The notes beneath the pieces were generated by a model, which was not told the DNA's origin, ran no database searches, and worked only from the letters and a program-made list of their open reading frames with translations. From assembly GCA_035561355.1 (NCBI GenBank), contig DATMXS010000496.1, positions 3,344 through 67,343 on the forward strand: 64,000 bases of DNA, given 5' to 3'. Both the position numbers and the translations under genes were made by a program. Source of the DNA: DATMXS01 sp035561355 (GTDB lineage Bacteria > Acidobacteriota > Terriglobia > Bryobacterales > Bryobacteraceae). This document shows positions 17,493 through 26,092 of the stretch, in pieces. How positions within the stretch are numbered: the first letter of the stretch is position 1; each line of letters begins with the position of its first letter.

Positions 17493-18331
17493 CGGGCCTC
17501 CGTGAACTTCCGGCTGCGCCACTGAAGCAGATTAATCGCCAGCAGTAACGCGAACGAGGCGACCAGCATCACGACCGCGATTGCGGTGGCGCCGGCGTAG
17601 TCATATTGCTCCAGCCGCGTGATGATCAACAGCGGTGTGATCTCCGTCCGCATCGGCATGTTGCCGGAGATGAAGACCACGGAACCGTACTCCCCCAGGG
17701 CGCGCGCGAACGCCATGGCGAACCCCGTGAGCAGAGCGGGGCGGACGAGCGGGAAAATGACGCGGCGGAAAGCCTGCCAGCGGCTGGCGCCCAGGCTGGC
17801 GGCAGCCTCTTCGATCTCGCGATCCGCATCCTCCAGCACCGGTTGTACGCTACGCACCACGAACGGCAGGCCAATGAAGATCAACGCCACCAGAACACCC
17901 AGGGGGGTGAACGCGACTTTGATCCCCCAAGGGGCCAGCGCCTTGCCGATCCAGCCGTTCTCGGTGTAGAGGCTGGTGAGCGCGATGCCGGCCACAGCGG
18001 TCGGCAGAGCGAACGGAAGGTCCACGAGGGCGTCCACCAGGCGTTTGCCGGGGAACTGGTACCGCACCAGGACCCACGCCACCAGGAAACCGAACACCGC
18101 GTTCACAGAAGCCGCCAGCAGCGATGCGCCAAAGGTCAGACGGTAAGACGCCAGCACAGGGGGGGACGTGATCGCACCCCAGAAGTGTGCCCAGTCTGCA
18201 GTAGCGGTTTTCAGGAAAATGGCGCTCAACGGCACCAGCACGATCAGGCTCAAGTAAAGCAGCGAGAATCCGAATGTCGGCCAGAAACCCGGCAGGATGC
18301 TTGCGCGCTTGAAGGACAGGTTCCGCATCAT
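17489..18331 (-). CDS. cysT: Sulfate ABC transporter permease CysT
   Basis: 280 aa with about six membrane helices and a family-typical EAA loop (IEEAAASLGASRWQAFRRVIFP). The segment ALGEYGSVVFISGNMPMRTE matches CysT/CysU. It forms the membrane pore with CysW. Two adjacent ATG codons (18331 and 18328) precede the conserved part; the first overlaps the sbp TGA as ATGA and is chosen. The DNA-level coupling of sbp, cysT and cysW keeps the importer stoichiometric. Confidence 0.94.
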   Translation of the reverse strand: MMRNLSFKRASILPGFWPTFGFSLLYLSLIVLVPLSAIFLKTATADWAHFWGAITSPPVLASYRLTFGASLLAASVNAVFGFLVAWVLVRYQFPGKRLVDALVDLPFALPTAVAGIALTSLYTENGWIGKALAPWGIKVAFTPLGVLVALIFIGLPFVVRSVQPVLEDADREIEEAAASLGASRWQAFRRVIFPLVRPALLTGFAMAFARALGEYGSVVFISGNMPMRTEITPLLIITRLEQYDYAGATAIAVVMLVASFALLLAINLLQWRSRKFTEAR

Positions 18332-19344
18332 TTACCCGGCTGATAGATCTGGTCGAACACCCCGCCGTCATTGAAATGTTTCTGTTGGGCCTTTTGCCAG
18401 CCGCCAAACACTTCGTCGATGGTGAACAGAGTGATACGGGGGAAGCGGCCGGCATATTTGCTGGCGACTTCTTTCAGGCGCGGCCGGTAGTGATTCTTTG
18501 CCGCGATCTCCTGACCCTCGACAGAGTAGAGGTATTCAAGATAGGCCTTCGCAACCGCGGTGGTGTTATGACGCTCCGAGACCTTGTCCACAAGGCTGAC
18601 GGAGGGCTCGGCCAGGATGCTCACCGACGGAATGACGAGGTCGAATTTATCTTTGCCGAATTCGTTAATCGCCATAAACGCCTCGTTTTCCCACGCCAAT
18701 AGGACGTCGCCGATGCTGCGCTGCACAAACGTGGTGGTCGATCCGCGCGCTCCGGAGTCCAGCACAGGGACGTTCCGGAACAACCGTGTAACGAAATCCT
18801 TAGCCTTGCGCTCGTTGTTTCCGGACTGCTTCAGAGCATAGCCCCAGGCTGCGAGGTAGTTCCAACGCGCGCCGCCGGAGGTCTTCGGGTTGGGCGTGAT
18901 GATCGAGATTCCCGGCCGGATCAGGTCGTTCCAATCCTTGACGCCTTTCGGGTTTCCTTTGCGCACCAGGAACACGATCGTCGAAGTGTACGGCGCGCTG
19001 TTATGAGGCAGGCGACTCTGCCAGTTCTTTGGCAGCCGGCCGGATCTCTCGCTGATGGCGTCGATATCGTAAGCCAGCGCAAGGGTCACAAGGTCCGCCT
19101 GCAGTCCGTCGATAACCGCCCGCGCCTGCTTGCCGGATCCGCCATGGGATTGGTTTACCACGACATCGACGCCGGTCTTCGCTTTCCAGTGCTTTTTGAA
19201 TGCCGCGTTGAAGGACTGATAGAACTCGCGAGTCGGGTCGTAGGAAGCATTGAGCAACTTGACCACACCGTCCGCGCCCCGGATCTCACCTGTGCCGATG
19301 GTCAGAATGAGCGCGAGCAGTGCGAATTCGTATGGGCGTGTCAT
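18328..19344 (-). CDS. sbp: Periplasmic sulfate-binding protein
   Basis: 338 aa. A signal peptide is seen at the N-terminus (EFALLALILTIGTGEIRGA). The mature part begins with KLLNASYDPTREFYQSFN and continues with VNQSHGGSGKQARAVIDGLQADLVTLAL, the sulfate-binding-protein family signature containing the Ser and backbone NH groups that hold sulfate. Later blocks NPKTSGGARWNYLAAW and DVLLAWENEAF fit the Sbp/CysP group. It is the first gene of the ten-gene sulfate operon. The ATG at 19342-19344 is the first start that keeps a complete signal peptide. Confidence 0.95.
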   Translation of the reverse strand: MTRPYEFALLALILTIGTGEIRGADGVVKLLNASYDPTREFYQSFNAAFKKHWKAKTGVDVVVNQSHGGSGKQARAVIDGLQADLVTLALAYDIDAISERSGRLPKNWQSRLPHNSAPYTSTIVFLVRKGNPKGVKDWNDLIRPGISIITPNPKTSGGARWNYLAAWGYALKQSGNNERKAKDFVTRLFRNVPVLDSGARGSTTTFVQRSIGDVLLAWENEAFMAINEFGKDKFDLVIPSVSILAEPSVSLVDKVSERHNTTAVAKAYLEYLYSVEGQEIAAKNHYRPRLKEVASKYAGRFPRITLFTIDEVFGGWQKAQQKHFNDGGVFDQIYQPGK

Positions 19345-19910
19345 CGTAGTATTTCATTCTCGGAATCGGCTCAGTACAGCATGTTCGCGGATTCGATCAA
19401 CGGATCAGCACTCGGCGAAGACACCATGAACGATGTCGCGAGGCGGGGTGCACACGGAACTAGGGTCGAAGAACCGCGATCAGCAACAACAGCCGTAAAT
19501 GAGCCGCTGACTCAGTACAAACAACTGAGCGCGGCGCTGGGTGGTAATCCGGGACATAGATTTCTGCCCAGTGGCAGCGTGGATTCAGTTTAAGGCGCTC
19601 CGATCGCGCGAGTCAAGAAGAATCTACCGAATTCCTATCGACATGTGTGTGTTTGATCCTGCATAGAACCTAAACCGTTCATCCGATTGACTCACCCTCA
19701 AGCGTCAGGCGACATGCGGTAAGGATGGGCAGCTGTTGTCGTCGGGCGCGTTCGGCGTAGTTGGGGACAACATTTTAGATCTTGCGGACTCAGGCCCGCG
19801 TCGGTTAGGATTAAAGCATCTTAATGCTCCCTAGGACAGACCGAGGGGCCGGGGCTTCACCTTCAGCTGGTCATCAATGACCGGACACATCAAACGGGCT
19901 ACGGGCGGCG
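19345..19910. other. 566-bp intergenic region between the divergent sulfate operon and the response-regulator gene
   Basis: No gene is supported. The part next to sbp would hold a leader of more than 200 nt if the promoter candidate at 19587-19616 is right. I found no match to the conserved cores of SAM riboswitches that I could recognise by eye. The part next to the response regulator shows nothing beyond unremarkable mixed sequence. Confidence 0.6.
19587..19616 (-). promoter_or_regulatory. Possible sigma-70-type promoter for the sulfate operon
   Basis: On the minus strand TTGACT (19616-19611) and TAAACT (19592-19587) are separated by 18 bp. The match is moderate and such hexamers arise by chance. 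If used, transcription would start about 235 nt before the sbp ATG. Confidence 0.3.
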
Positions 19911-20381
19911 ATGCTGACCATTTTAGGAATTGAAGACAGTTCTGAGTTGGACCTGGACCTGGCTCGGGCGCGCCTGCGCGTCCGCGTGCTCGTCGTAGAT
20001 GACGACGCCGCCGTCTTGAGTATGGTGGCGAAGAGCCTTGTAGCCGCTGGCTTCGCCGTCGCGACCGCGCATGGCGGGAACGATGCGTTGGTCGCAATCA
20101 GAGAGCAGCCCGAAGCGATCGACCTTCTGCTTACCGACGTTGTGATGCCCGAAATGGACGGCGCGGCACTCGCGTGCAAGGTTCGCGAAATTGTGCCGAA
20201 CCTGCCCATCCTCTTGATGAGCGGATTCGCTGATATCGCGACTCGGCACGGACCGCTCATAGCAAAGCCGTTCAAGCCGGCGGCCCTAATCGCCATGATC
20301 GATAGCCTTCTCTCGTTGGAACGGAGAGCGCCGGGACGCGAAGAACCGGAGGACAAGCCAGGCGCAACGCGTTCGGCGTAA
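19911..20381 (+). CDS. Stand-alone response regulator receiver protein
   Basis: 156 aa. It is a single CheY-like receiver domain (residues about 24-135) with no output domain. The acidic pocket is Asp30-Asp32, the phospho-acceptor is Asp76 (LLLTDVVMPEMDG), the switch residue is Ser104 (LLMSGF), and Lys119 lies in AKPFKP. The first 22 residues (with SSELDLDLARARLRV) and the charged C-terminal tail are not part of the fold. No histidine kinase is adjacent, so its partner is unknown. It is divergent from the sulfate operon; a role there is not shown. Confidence 0.88.
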   Translation: MLTILGIEDSSELDLDLARARLRVRVLVVDDDAAVLSMVAKSLVAAGFAVATAHGGNDALVAIREQPEAIDLLLTDVVMPEMDGAALACKVREIVPNLPILLMSGFADIATRHGPLIAKPFKPAALIAMIDSLLSLERRAPGREEPEDKPGATRSA

Positions 20382-20464
20382 TCCGGCCGGTCGTCCTCAC
20401 GCTGGATTCTCCCAGGACATGGTGGCTCCCGGTCCAGCTTGAGAGCTCTTGATGTTGTGCCTGT

Positions 20465-22552
20465 TCAGGTTTCGAATGGCACGGAGACCGCGATCTCGCG
20501 TCCACCGGCAATCTCGCGCACTCGCGCATCGGCCGTGTGGCGTCCAGGCTCAGGCGAAAGAATCGAATGAACGTGATACCGGTCCAGCACCACGCCGCGA
20601 TTATTCTTAGGCTCGATGAGACGCGGCATTACGTCTACGCCATCGACCGCCAGCCTGAGCAGTTCCGCCTGCGGCTCTTTGGGAAAGCCCATCGTCGTGT
20701 TGCCATGCCGCAAGCGTACACGCAGCGCGACCCCTGACTCAGGCGTGCCCGCTTCGAACGGATCGCCCGGACGGAGCGCGACCAGCGACACGTGCGGCCG
20801 CAGGATCTCGTCCGGTTTGCCCCACCAGCGCCATTCGCTCTCGGCGTCCAGCACGCGCCGGCGAACCTCCGCGGTCCCGCCGGCAACGTGCGTCGCAAAA
20901 CCGCAAACCGCGTCGTGGCGAATCGCCATCACCCGGTTCTCCCGCAGCGCTTCAACCCATCCTTGCCAACTCGGCTCACGGGCAAGGAACACCGTACGGA
21001 ACCCGGCAAGCTGGTCGGCCCACCACCATGACTCGCGCGCATGGGCGTCCTGCAACGCGACGAACGGCAGCACGTCCTGGTACCGCATCAGGAACGGCTG
21101 GGTGTTCAGGAAGTTCTCGTTTCCGAAATGGAACGAGCTCACAGCGCCATAAGTACCCGTTTCCACGGCCTCGTCGAGCAGGACCCGCGTCAACTCCTCG
21201 TTCTCATTGAATTGCCAGACCATTTGCCCACCGGCGCGGCGTAGCGATGCGATCCGTTGATCGCGGAAAACAGACCACGGTGCGGGTTTGGCGGGGTCCG
21301 CCATCGGCGCGCCGAAATCCGAGTTCGGCGGCGCGATGAGATCGGCGAGGTGGCTGGGACTTCCCAGCCCGGGCACGCGCTGATAGCTGCCGTACTCTTC
21401 ATCCGCAACGCAGAACAGCACTGCCGCCCTGCGGCGGTCGGCTATTTCCTGACAACGGGCGATCCAGCCCGGCTGGGCATTCTTCGCCCCCCAGATGTGG
21501 ATCTTGAGTGCCAGGGCGAGTTCGACCGCTTCCGCCGGGCTGCCTGCGCCCGGGGCTTCGATTTGAATCGTGAACAGCTTCAGCCGCGACGGCAGCGAAC
21601 GGCGGGCGGGCGGCCGTCTCGCCGCATCTCTGGGCTTAACTCCGAGTTTCCGCAGTGCATCGAGTGCATAGAAGGTCGCAGTCGGATTCGATTGGCGCCC
21701 CGGACGATCGCCGTAGCCCCCATCGGCGTTCCGCAGCGAGTGCAGGTATGCCGCGCATCGATCCGGTTGCGCCGGCTTCGCGTCGAGCGCCTCCAGGCAG
21801 TTCAGCGCCGCCCAGGTATAGGCGACATCGTCCACACCGGCAATTTCGGGTTCCGGTTGGTAGGTAAACCCTCCGTTGGGCAATTGGCAAGCCCGAATCC
21901 ACGCTGGCAGCTTTTCGGTAACTCCCGCGGGCTCGCTGAGAGCCTTGAGCGCTTGCAGGCCCCACCATGTGTTCATCACATGGCCGTCGCCGCCGTCAGA
22001 AGCGGGTGTGCTGTTGAAACTGCCGTTCGGCCGCCGCCGCGACAGCACGTAGCTGTGCCATTGCTGTGTGGCAGGTTCCAGGCCCACGAGAGCGCGGCAC
22101 AGCAGTGCCATCACTTCGTGCTGGAACACAGGATAGCCTTCGTGCTCGTACGCCTTCGTGTAGATCGACGGCCGGTCCCACCCGCGTACCTCGTCGGTCC
22201 ATCCGGAAACGTCTTCTCCCAGCCACTTCAGCGCCTGTATCTGCTCGTAGTCAAATCGGCGCAGCGGGCGATCCTTGTGGCGCGCGGGCATCATCGGGTA
22301 GTGCTCGCGAATGAAGCGCGCGACTGTGGCTTTGGCGGGCGCCTCTCTCTCGAGCAGGTGGTAACACGCGACCACGGCAAACGTGGGCGTGAGATGGGAA
22401 GCAGGATCCACCGCCCACCCGTATGCGCCGTCCGGACGCCTCAGACTCTCCAAATAGCGAATCACGCCCGCGCCGGGTTCTGCAGCCGCCGCCAGACGCG
22501 TTGCGAGAACCGCCGGAAGCAGTTCCCGCCTCGTCACACCGATACTGTGCAT
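20465..22552 (-). CDS. Tat-exported protein with prenyltransferase/squalene-oxidase-type repeats and a second domain resembling PHP-type hydrolases
   Basis: 695 aa. The N-terminus has a twin-arginine signal (VTRRELLPAVLATRLAAAAE). Residues about 25-315 hold four alpha-alpha-toroid repeats with Gly-rich turns: RRPDGAYGWAVD, RRPNGSFNSTPAS, QLPNGGFTYQPEP and RNADGGYGDRPG. The second half (about 325-695) is different. It has FTIQIEAPGAGSP, FCVADEEYG, VWQFNENEE, ALQDAHARESWWWADQL, MAIRHDA and a C-terminal beta domain. The DAH and HDA motifs may bind metal, reminiscent of PHP-like proteins, but this is inference. The terpene-cyclase DxDD or QW signature is not clear, so a structural role of the toroid is equally possible. 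Confidence 0.7.
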   Translation of the reverse strand: MHSIGVTRRELLPAVLATRLAAAAEPGAGVIRYLESLRRPDGAYGWAVDPASHLTPTFAVVACYHLLEREAPAKATVARFIREHYPMMPARHKDRPLRRFDYEQIQALKWLGEDVSGWTDEVRGWDRPSIYTKAYEHEGYPVFQHEVMALLCRALVGLEPATQQWHSYVLSRRRPNGSFNSTPASDGGDGHVMNTWWGLQALKALSEPAGVTEKLPAWIRACQLPNGGFTYQPEPEIAGVDDVAYTWAALNCLEALDAKPAQPDRCAAYLHSLRNADGGYGDRPGRQSNPTATFYALDALRKLGVKPRDAARRPPARRSLPSRLKLFTIQIEAPGAGSPAEAVELALALKIHIWGAKNAQPGWIARCQEIADRRRAAVLFCVADEEYGSYQRVPGLGSPSHLADLIAPPNSDFGAPMADPAKPAPWSVFRDQRIASLRRAGGQMVWQFNENEELTRVLLDEAVETGTYGAVSSFHFGNENFLNTQPFLMRYQDVLPFVALQDAHARESWWWADQLAGFRTVFLAREPSWQGWVEALRENRVMAIRHDAVCGFATHVAGGTAEVRRRVLDAESEWRWWGKPDEILRPHVSLVALRPGDPFEAGTPESGVALRVRLRHGNTTMGFPKEPQAELLRLAVDGVDVMPRLIEPKNNRGVVLDRYHVHSILSPEPGRHTADARVREIAGGREIAVSVPFET

Positions 22553-22660
22553 GAACTACTCGTTGTAACATGCACGTGCGTTGACGGGTAGTGCGAAAGA
22601 TGAGATTGAGTCGGCTGCGGTTGCGCCGCGAGTTCTGCTACTCCAACCCGAGCCGCCCGC

Positions 22661-23524
22661 TCACCGTACCCGGCGCCAACCGCGTCCGGCTGTTACACTC
22701 CGGGACCGTGGAGCGCCGCCCAGCTCTCGCACGCGATTTTGCGCTGCCTGAAACTGACCGGAATCGCCGTATCCGCCACGCGGAAGCGAGCGCAGTTCCT
22801 GCTCGACCAGCCGCACGCGATTGCCCGGGTTGGGATGCGACGAGAGAAACTCCGGTCCCCGCGCGCCACCCTGCGCTTCCAGTTTCTCGAAGAAGCGGGC
22901 CATCTCCAGCGGGTTATACCCGGCGCGCGACATAATCCGGGCACCCAGCAAATCCGCCTGCCGCTCGGCGTCTCTCGAGTACTTCAATAGCACCGAATTC
23001 GCTCCGAACGCGATGCCCATTTGCCCGAGTTGCCCGAGCAGGGAGCCTCCCCCAATCCCCTGCCCTACCAGGCCGGCGACCATTTGCAGGCCCATCGATT
23101 TCGATGCCTGGTTAGTGCCATGCCGGAGGGCAACATGGGCGATCTCATGGGCCATGACGCCGGCAAGCTGCGCCTCGTTCTCCGCCGCGAGGATCAGGCC
23201 CGTATTGACGTAGGTTGGGCCGCCGGGCAGCGCGAAGGCGTTGATGCTGCCGTCGTGCACCACTTTGAAGCTATACGGATAGCTGCTCCCTTCCGCTTCA
23301 GGAGCGGCCGCGAGGCGGCGCCCGATCTGGTTTACGTAGGCGTTCAGATCGCGGTCGTTGACTAGCCGCACACTCCGCTCAACCTCGGCCGCGGCTTCAC
23401 GTCCCAGTTCGACGTCCTGGCCTTTCGAAAACAGGTTGAACCCAGGCTTCAGCTTTGTCTGTCCGAGTGCGGAAACGGCGCACAACAGCAATACTGCGAG
23501 TACCTTACGGCGTGTGTGAAGCAT
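22661..23524 (-). CDS. M48-family (Ste24/HtpX-like) metallopeptidase, exported
   Basis: 287 aa. A signal peptide ends near SALGQ (residues about 8-22). The zinc site HEIAH is His126-Glu127-His130 in GVMAHEIAHVALRHG, and the third ligand is probably the Glu in RDAERQADLLG. The C-terminal region has the LSSHPNPGNRV segment of periplasmic M48 (BepA/LoiP-like) peptidases. No TPR tail is present. It likely acts in envelope protein quality control. A GAGGGG stretch lies directly before the ATG at 23522-23524. It follows the toroid-repeat gene's start region on the same strand with a 108-bp gap. Confidence 0.9.
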   Translation of the reverse strand: MLHTRRKVLAVLLLCAVSALGQTKLKPGFNLFSKGQDVELGREAAAEVERSVRLVNDRDLNAYVNQIGRRLAAAPEAEGSSYPYSFKVVHDGSINAFALPGGPTYVNTGLILAAENEAQLAGVMAHEIAHVALRHGTNQASKSMGLQMVAGLVGQGIGGGSLLGQLGQMGIAFGANSVLLKYSRDAERQADLLGARIMSRAGYNPLEMARFFEKLEAQGGARGPEFLSSHPNPGNRVRLVEQELRSLPRGGYGDSGQFQAAQNRVRELGGAPRSRSVTAGRGWRRVR

Positions 23525-23677
23525 GCCCCTCTGTTTCAGACCTCACTATGGAATACGGGCCTGCGATGAAAGCCGTTTCACCGGCGGATTGCGCGGCCGT
23601 CGCGACCCCGGCGTGCGCGCTCTTCGCCCCATGGCAGTCAGCGGGGGACGCCATTTCAGACCGCCTGAGGCTTTATA

Positions 23678-24628
23678 ATGCAAGTCATGTTAATGCCCAC
23701 CGAGAAGATCTGGCACAACGGCTCCTTTATTCCCTGGAACGACGCGAAAATTCACGTGCTGTCACACGTGGTTAGCTACGGCAGCTCGGTCTTTGAGGGT
23801 ATTCGGGCGTACGACACGAAATCGGGACCCGCGGTGTTCCGTCTTCGCGAGCACGTCCGGCGCATGCTGGATTCTTGCAAGATTTACCGGATCGTGGTCC
23901 CCTTCACGCTCGATCAGCTCGCTGACGGCATCTGCGAACTGGTGCGCCTGAATAAGCTGAAGGCCTGCTACATCCGGCCGATCGTTTTCCGCGGCTACGG
24001 CGCGATGGGCGTGAACGGCGCCAGCAACCCGACCGAGGTCTATCTGGCGTGCTGGGAATGGGGCCGCTATCTCGGGGCCGAAGCGATCGAGGGTGGAGTG
24101 GACGTGTGCGTCTCCAGTTGGAACCGCATCGCGCCGAACACCCTGCCGGCGCTTGCCAAAGCGGGCGCGAACTACATGAATTCGCAGCTCATCAAAATGG
24201 AAGCGCTGTCGAACGGCTACGACGAGGGCATCGCGCTCGACGCAAGCGGTCACGTCAGCGAAGGCTCGGGAGAGAATCTGTTCTTGATCCGCGATGGCAA
24301 AATCGTAACGCCGCCACTGGGCGCCTCGGTACTTCCCGGCATCACTCGCGACTGCGTGCTCAAGATCGCGGCGGGCCTCGGCATTCCGGTGGTGGAGACG
24401 CACATTCCGCGCGAGATGCTGTACGTGGCCGACGAGGTGTTCTTCAGCGGCACTGCGGCCGAAATCACCCCGATCCGTTCCGTGGACCACATCCAGGTGG
24501 GCGCGGGCAAGCGCGGCCCGATCACCGAAGCGCTTCAGAAGGAGTTCTTCGCGATCACAAGCGGCGAGAAGCCGGATGCGTTCGGCTGGCTGACGCCGAT
24601 TGATGCGCCGGTGGGCGTGAACGGCTAA
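23678..24628 (+). CDS. ilvE: Branched-chain amino acid aminotransferase
   Basis: 316 aa. It is a class IV PLP aminotransferase that interconverts branched-chain 2-oxo acids and Val/Leu/Ile using glutamate. Family blocks: EKIWHNGSFIPWNDAKIHVL, YGSSVFEGIRAY, PLP Lys161 in LAKAGANYMNSQ, and SEGSGENLFLI. Three in-frame ATGs lie close together (23678, 23687, 23693). GAGG stands 7 nt before the first. A TATAAT at 23674-23679 overlaps that first ATG; if it works as a -10 box the mRNA would be nearly leaderless and start at the second or third ATG. Confidence 0.94.
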   Translation: MQVMLMPTEKIWHNGSFIPWNDAKIHVLSHVVSYGSSVFEGIRAYDTKSGPAVFRLREHVRRMLDSCKIYRIVVPFTLDQLADGICELVRLNKLKACYIRPIVFRGYGAMGVNGASNPTEVYLACWEWGRYLGAEAIEGGVDVCVSSWNRIAPNTLPALAKAGANYMNSQLIKMEALSNGYDEGIALDASGHVSEGSGENLFLIRDGKIVTPPLGASVLPGITRDCVLKIAAGLGIPVVETHIPREMLYVADEVFFSGTAAEITPIRSVDHIQVGAGKRGPITEALQKEFFAITSGEKPDAFGWLTPIDAPVGVNG

Positions 24629-24826
24629 GAGTGGGAAACCCTGCGGAGCACGGTCCGGATATCCACCTCCCCCGAGATTTCACATCCGGACCGGCTCGCA
24701 AGAGGCTCCTTCTTTGTACCGCAGCACTTCTCGGGAATCCACTAAATTGCGGACGCTCGCGCCCGATTTCAACAGCATTCTTTCCTTGCGGCGCCTACCA
24801 CTTAGGGCCGTAGTGGTGTGGAAAAC

Positions 24827-26026
24827 ATGTCGATAAAACAATCTGAACCGGGAATGGCTTCGCAGACAGCGGGGATCCGGAGCGAAGAATCGGGAATTGA
24901 CGTCCTGACCGGCCGCGGCGTGACTGTGCGCTTCGGTTCTGAGATCGAGTCCGTCTCGGATGACGGTGCTGCATTGTCCGAGGTCTATGTCGCGCCGGCA
25001 TGGATCGACATCCAGGTGAACGGCTTCGCCGGAGTGGACTACAACAACCCGCAGGCCCCGCACGATGAGATTGCACGGTCTATCGATGTGCTCTTTTCCA
25101 CGGGCGTGGCGCGCTTCTTTCCGACGGTAATCACGGGCGCGCCGGACGACATGACGGGCGCGCTGCGCAACCTCGCGGATGCAAAGGAGCGTTTGCCCGA
25201 GGGCGGCGCAATCGAGGGATTCCACGTCGAGGGCCCGCATATCTCGCCCGATGACGGACCGCGCGGTGCGCATCCGCGCCGATGGGTGCGAAAGCCGGAC
25301 GTTCACGAATTCCACCGGATGCAGGAAGCCGCGCGCGGGAAAATTAAAGTCGTGACGCTTTCCCCGGAATGGCCCGAAGCGCCAAGGTACATCGAACGGC
25401 TCACGGAAGAAGGCGTCACGGTCAGCATCGGGCACATGAACGCGGACGCCGCCCAAATTCAGGCAGCGGTCGCGGCCGGCGCGCGCATGAGCACGCATAT
25501 CGGCAACGGCTCGCACCAGACGATGCAACGCCACCCCAATTACATCTGGGAACAACTTGCCGACGACCGCCTGGCGGCCGGCTTCATCGTGGACGGCATT
25601 CACCTCGGTGCGGCATTTCTGAAAGTTGCGTTGCGCGCGAAAACGACAGAGCGCGCCATTCTGGTTACGGATGCGGCCCCACCCGCCGCGGCAGCGCCCG
25701 GCCGTTACCGCCTCGGCGAGCAGGACGTCGATCACACCGAGGACGGCCGCGTAGTGCTGGCTGGCACAAACCGGCTGGCAGGCTCCGCGCTCCGAATGGA
25801 CCGCGGCGTGGGCAACCTCATGCTCCTCGCCGGCTTGAAGCTCGCGGACGCGGTGCAAATGGCGACCGTAAACCCAGCGCGCGTGACGAGCATCGCCGGC
25901 CGCCAGCGAGGCCTCTCCACTGGAGACCGCGGCGACATAGTGGTGTTCACCTACGAAAACCACCGCATCGCAATCCAGCGCACGTACCTGAGCGGCAGGC
26001 GGGTGTACTCGGCGCACGGTGTGTGA
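24827..26026 (+). CDS. nagA: N-acetylglucosamine-6-phosphate deacetylase
   Basis: 399 aa from the ATG at 24827; an in-frame GTG at 24818 would add three residues. It is an amidohydrolase that removes the acetyl group from GlcNAc-6-P during amino-sugar catabolism or cell-wall recycling. The first metal motif is DIQVNG, the Gln/Asn form known from E. coli NagA rather than HxH. Glu in FHVEGPHIS, His in SIGHMNA, His in STHIGNGSHQ and Asp in LVTDAAPP complete the site. No nagB or GlcNAc transporter is adjacent. Expressed alone, as far as the context shows. Confidence 0.92.
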   Translation: MSIKQSEPGMASQTAGIRSEESGIDVLTGRGVTVRFGSEIESVSDDGAALSEVYVAPAWIDIQVNGFAGVDYNNPQAPHDEIARSIDVLFSTGVARFFPTVITGAPDDMTGALRNLADAKERLPEGGAIEGFHVEGPHISPDDGPRGAHPRRWVRKPDVHEFHRMQEAARGKIKVVTLSPEWPEAPRYIERLTEEGVTVSIGHMNADAAQIQAAVAAGARMSTHIGNGSHQTMQRHPNYIWEQLADDRLAAGFIVDGIHLGAAFLKVALRAKTTERAILVTDAAPPAAAAPGRYRLGEQDVDHTEDGRVVLAGTNRLAGSALRMDRGVGNLMLLAGLKLADAVQMATVNPARVTSIAGRQRGLSTGDRGDIVVFTYENHRIAIQRTYLSGRRVYSAHGV

Positions 26027-26092
26027 TTGTAGTGCTGCGGCGTTGACGGAGCAGTGGCGGGCTCTTGAATGCCAGAGAGTCCACGCTGGCCG

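Noticed and set aside
21257..22591. 444-codon open frame opposite the toroid-repeat gene
   Set aside because: Antisense shadow rich in Arg and Pro; the minus frame shows a Tat signal and repeats.
24680..26017. 445-codon open frame opposite nagA
   Set aside because: NagA motifs are unambiguous on the plus strand; the minus frame has a His/Arg-rich shadow composition.
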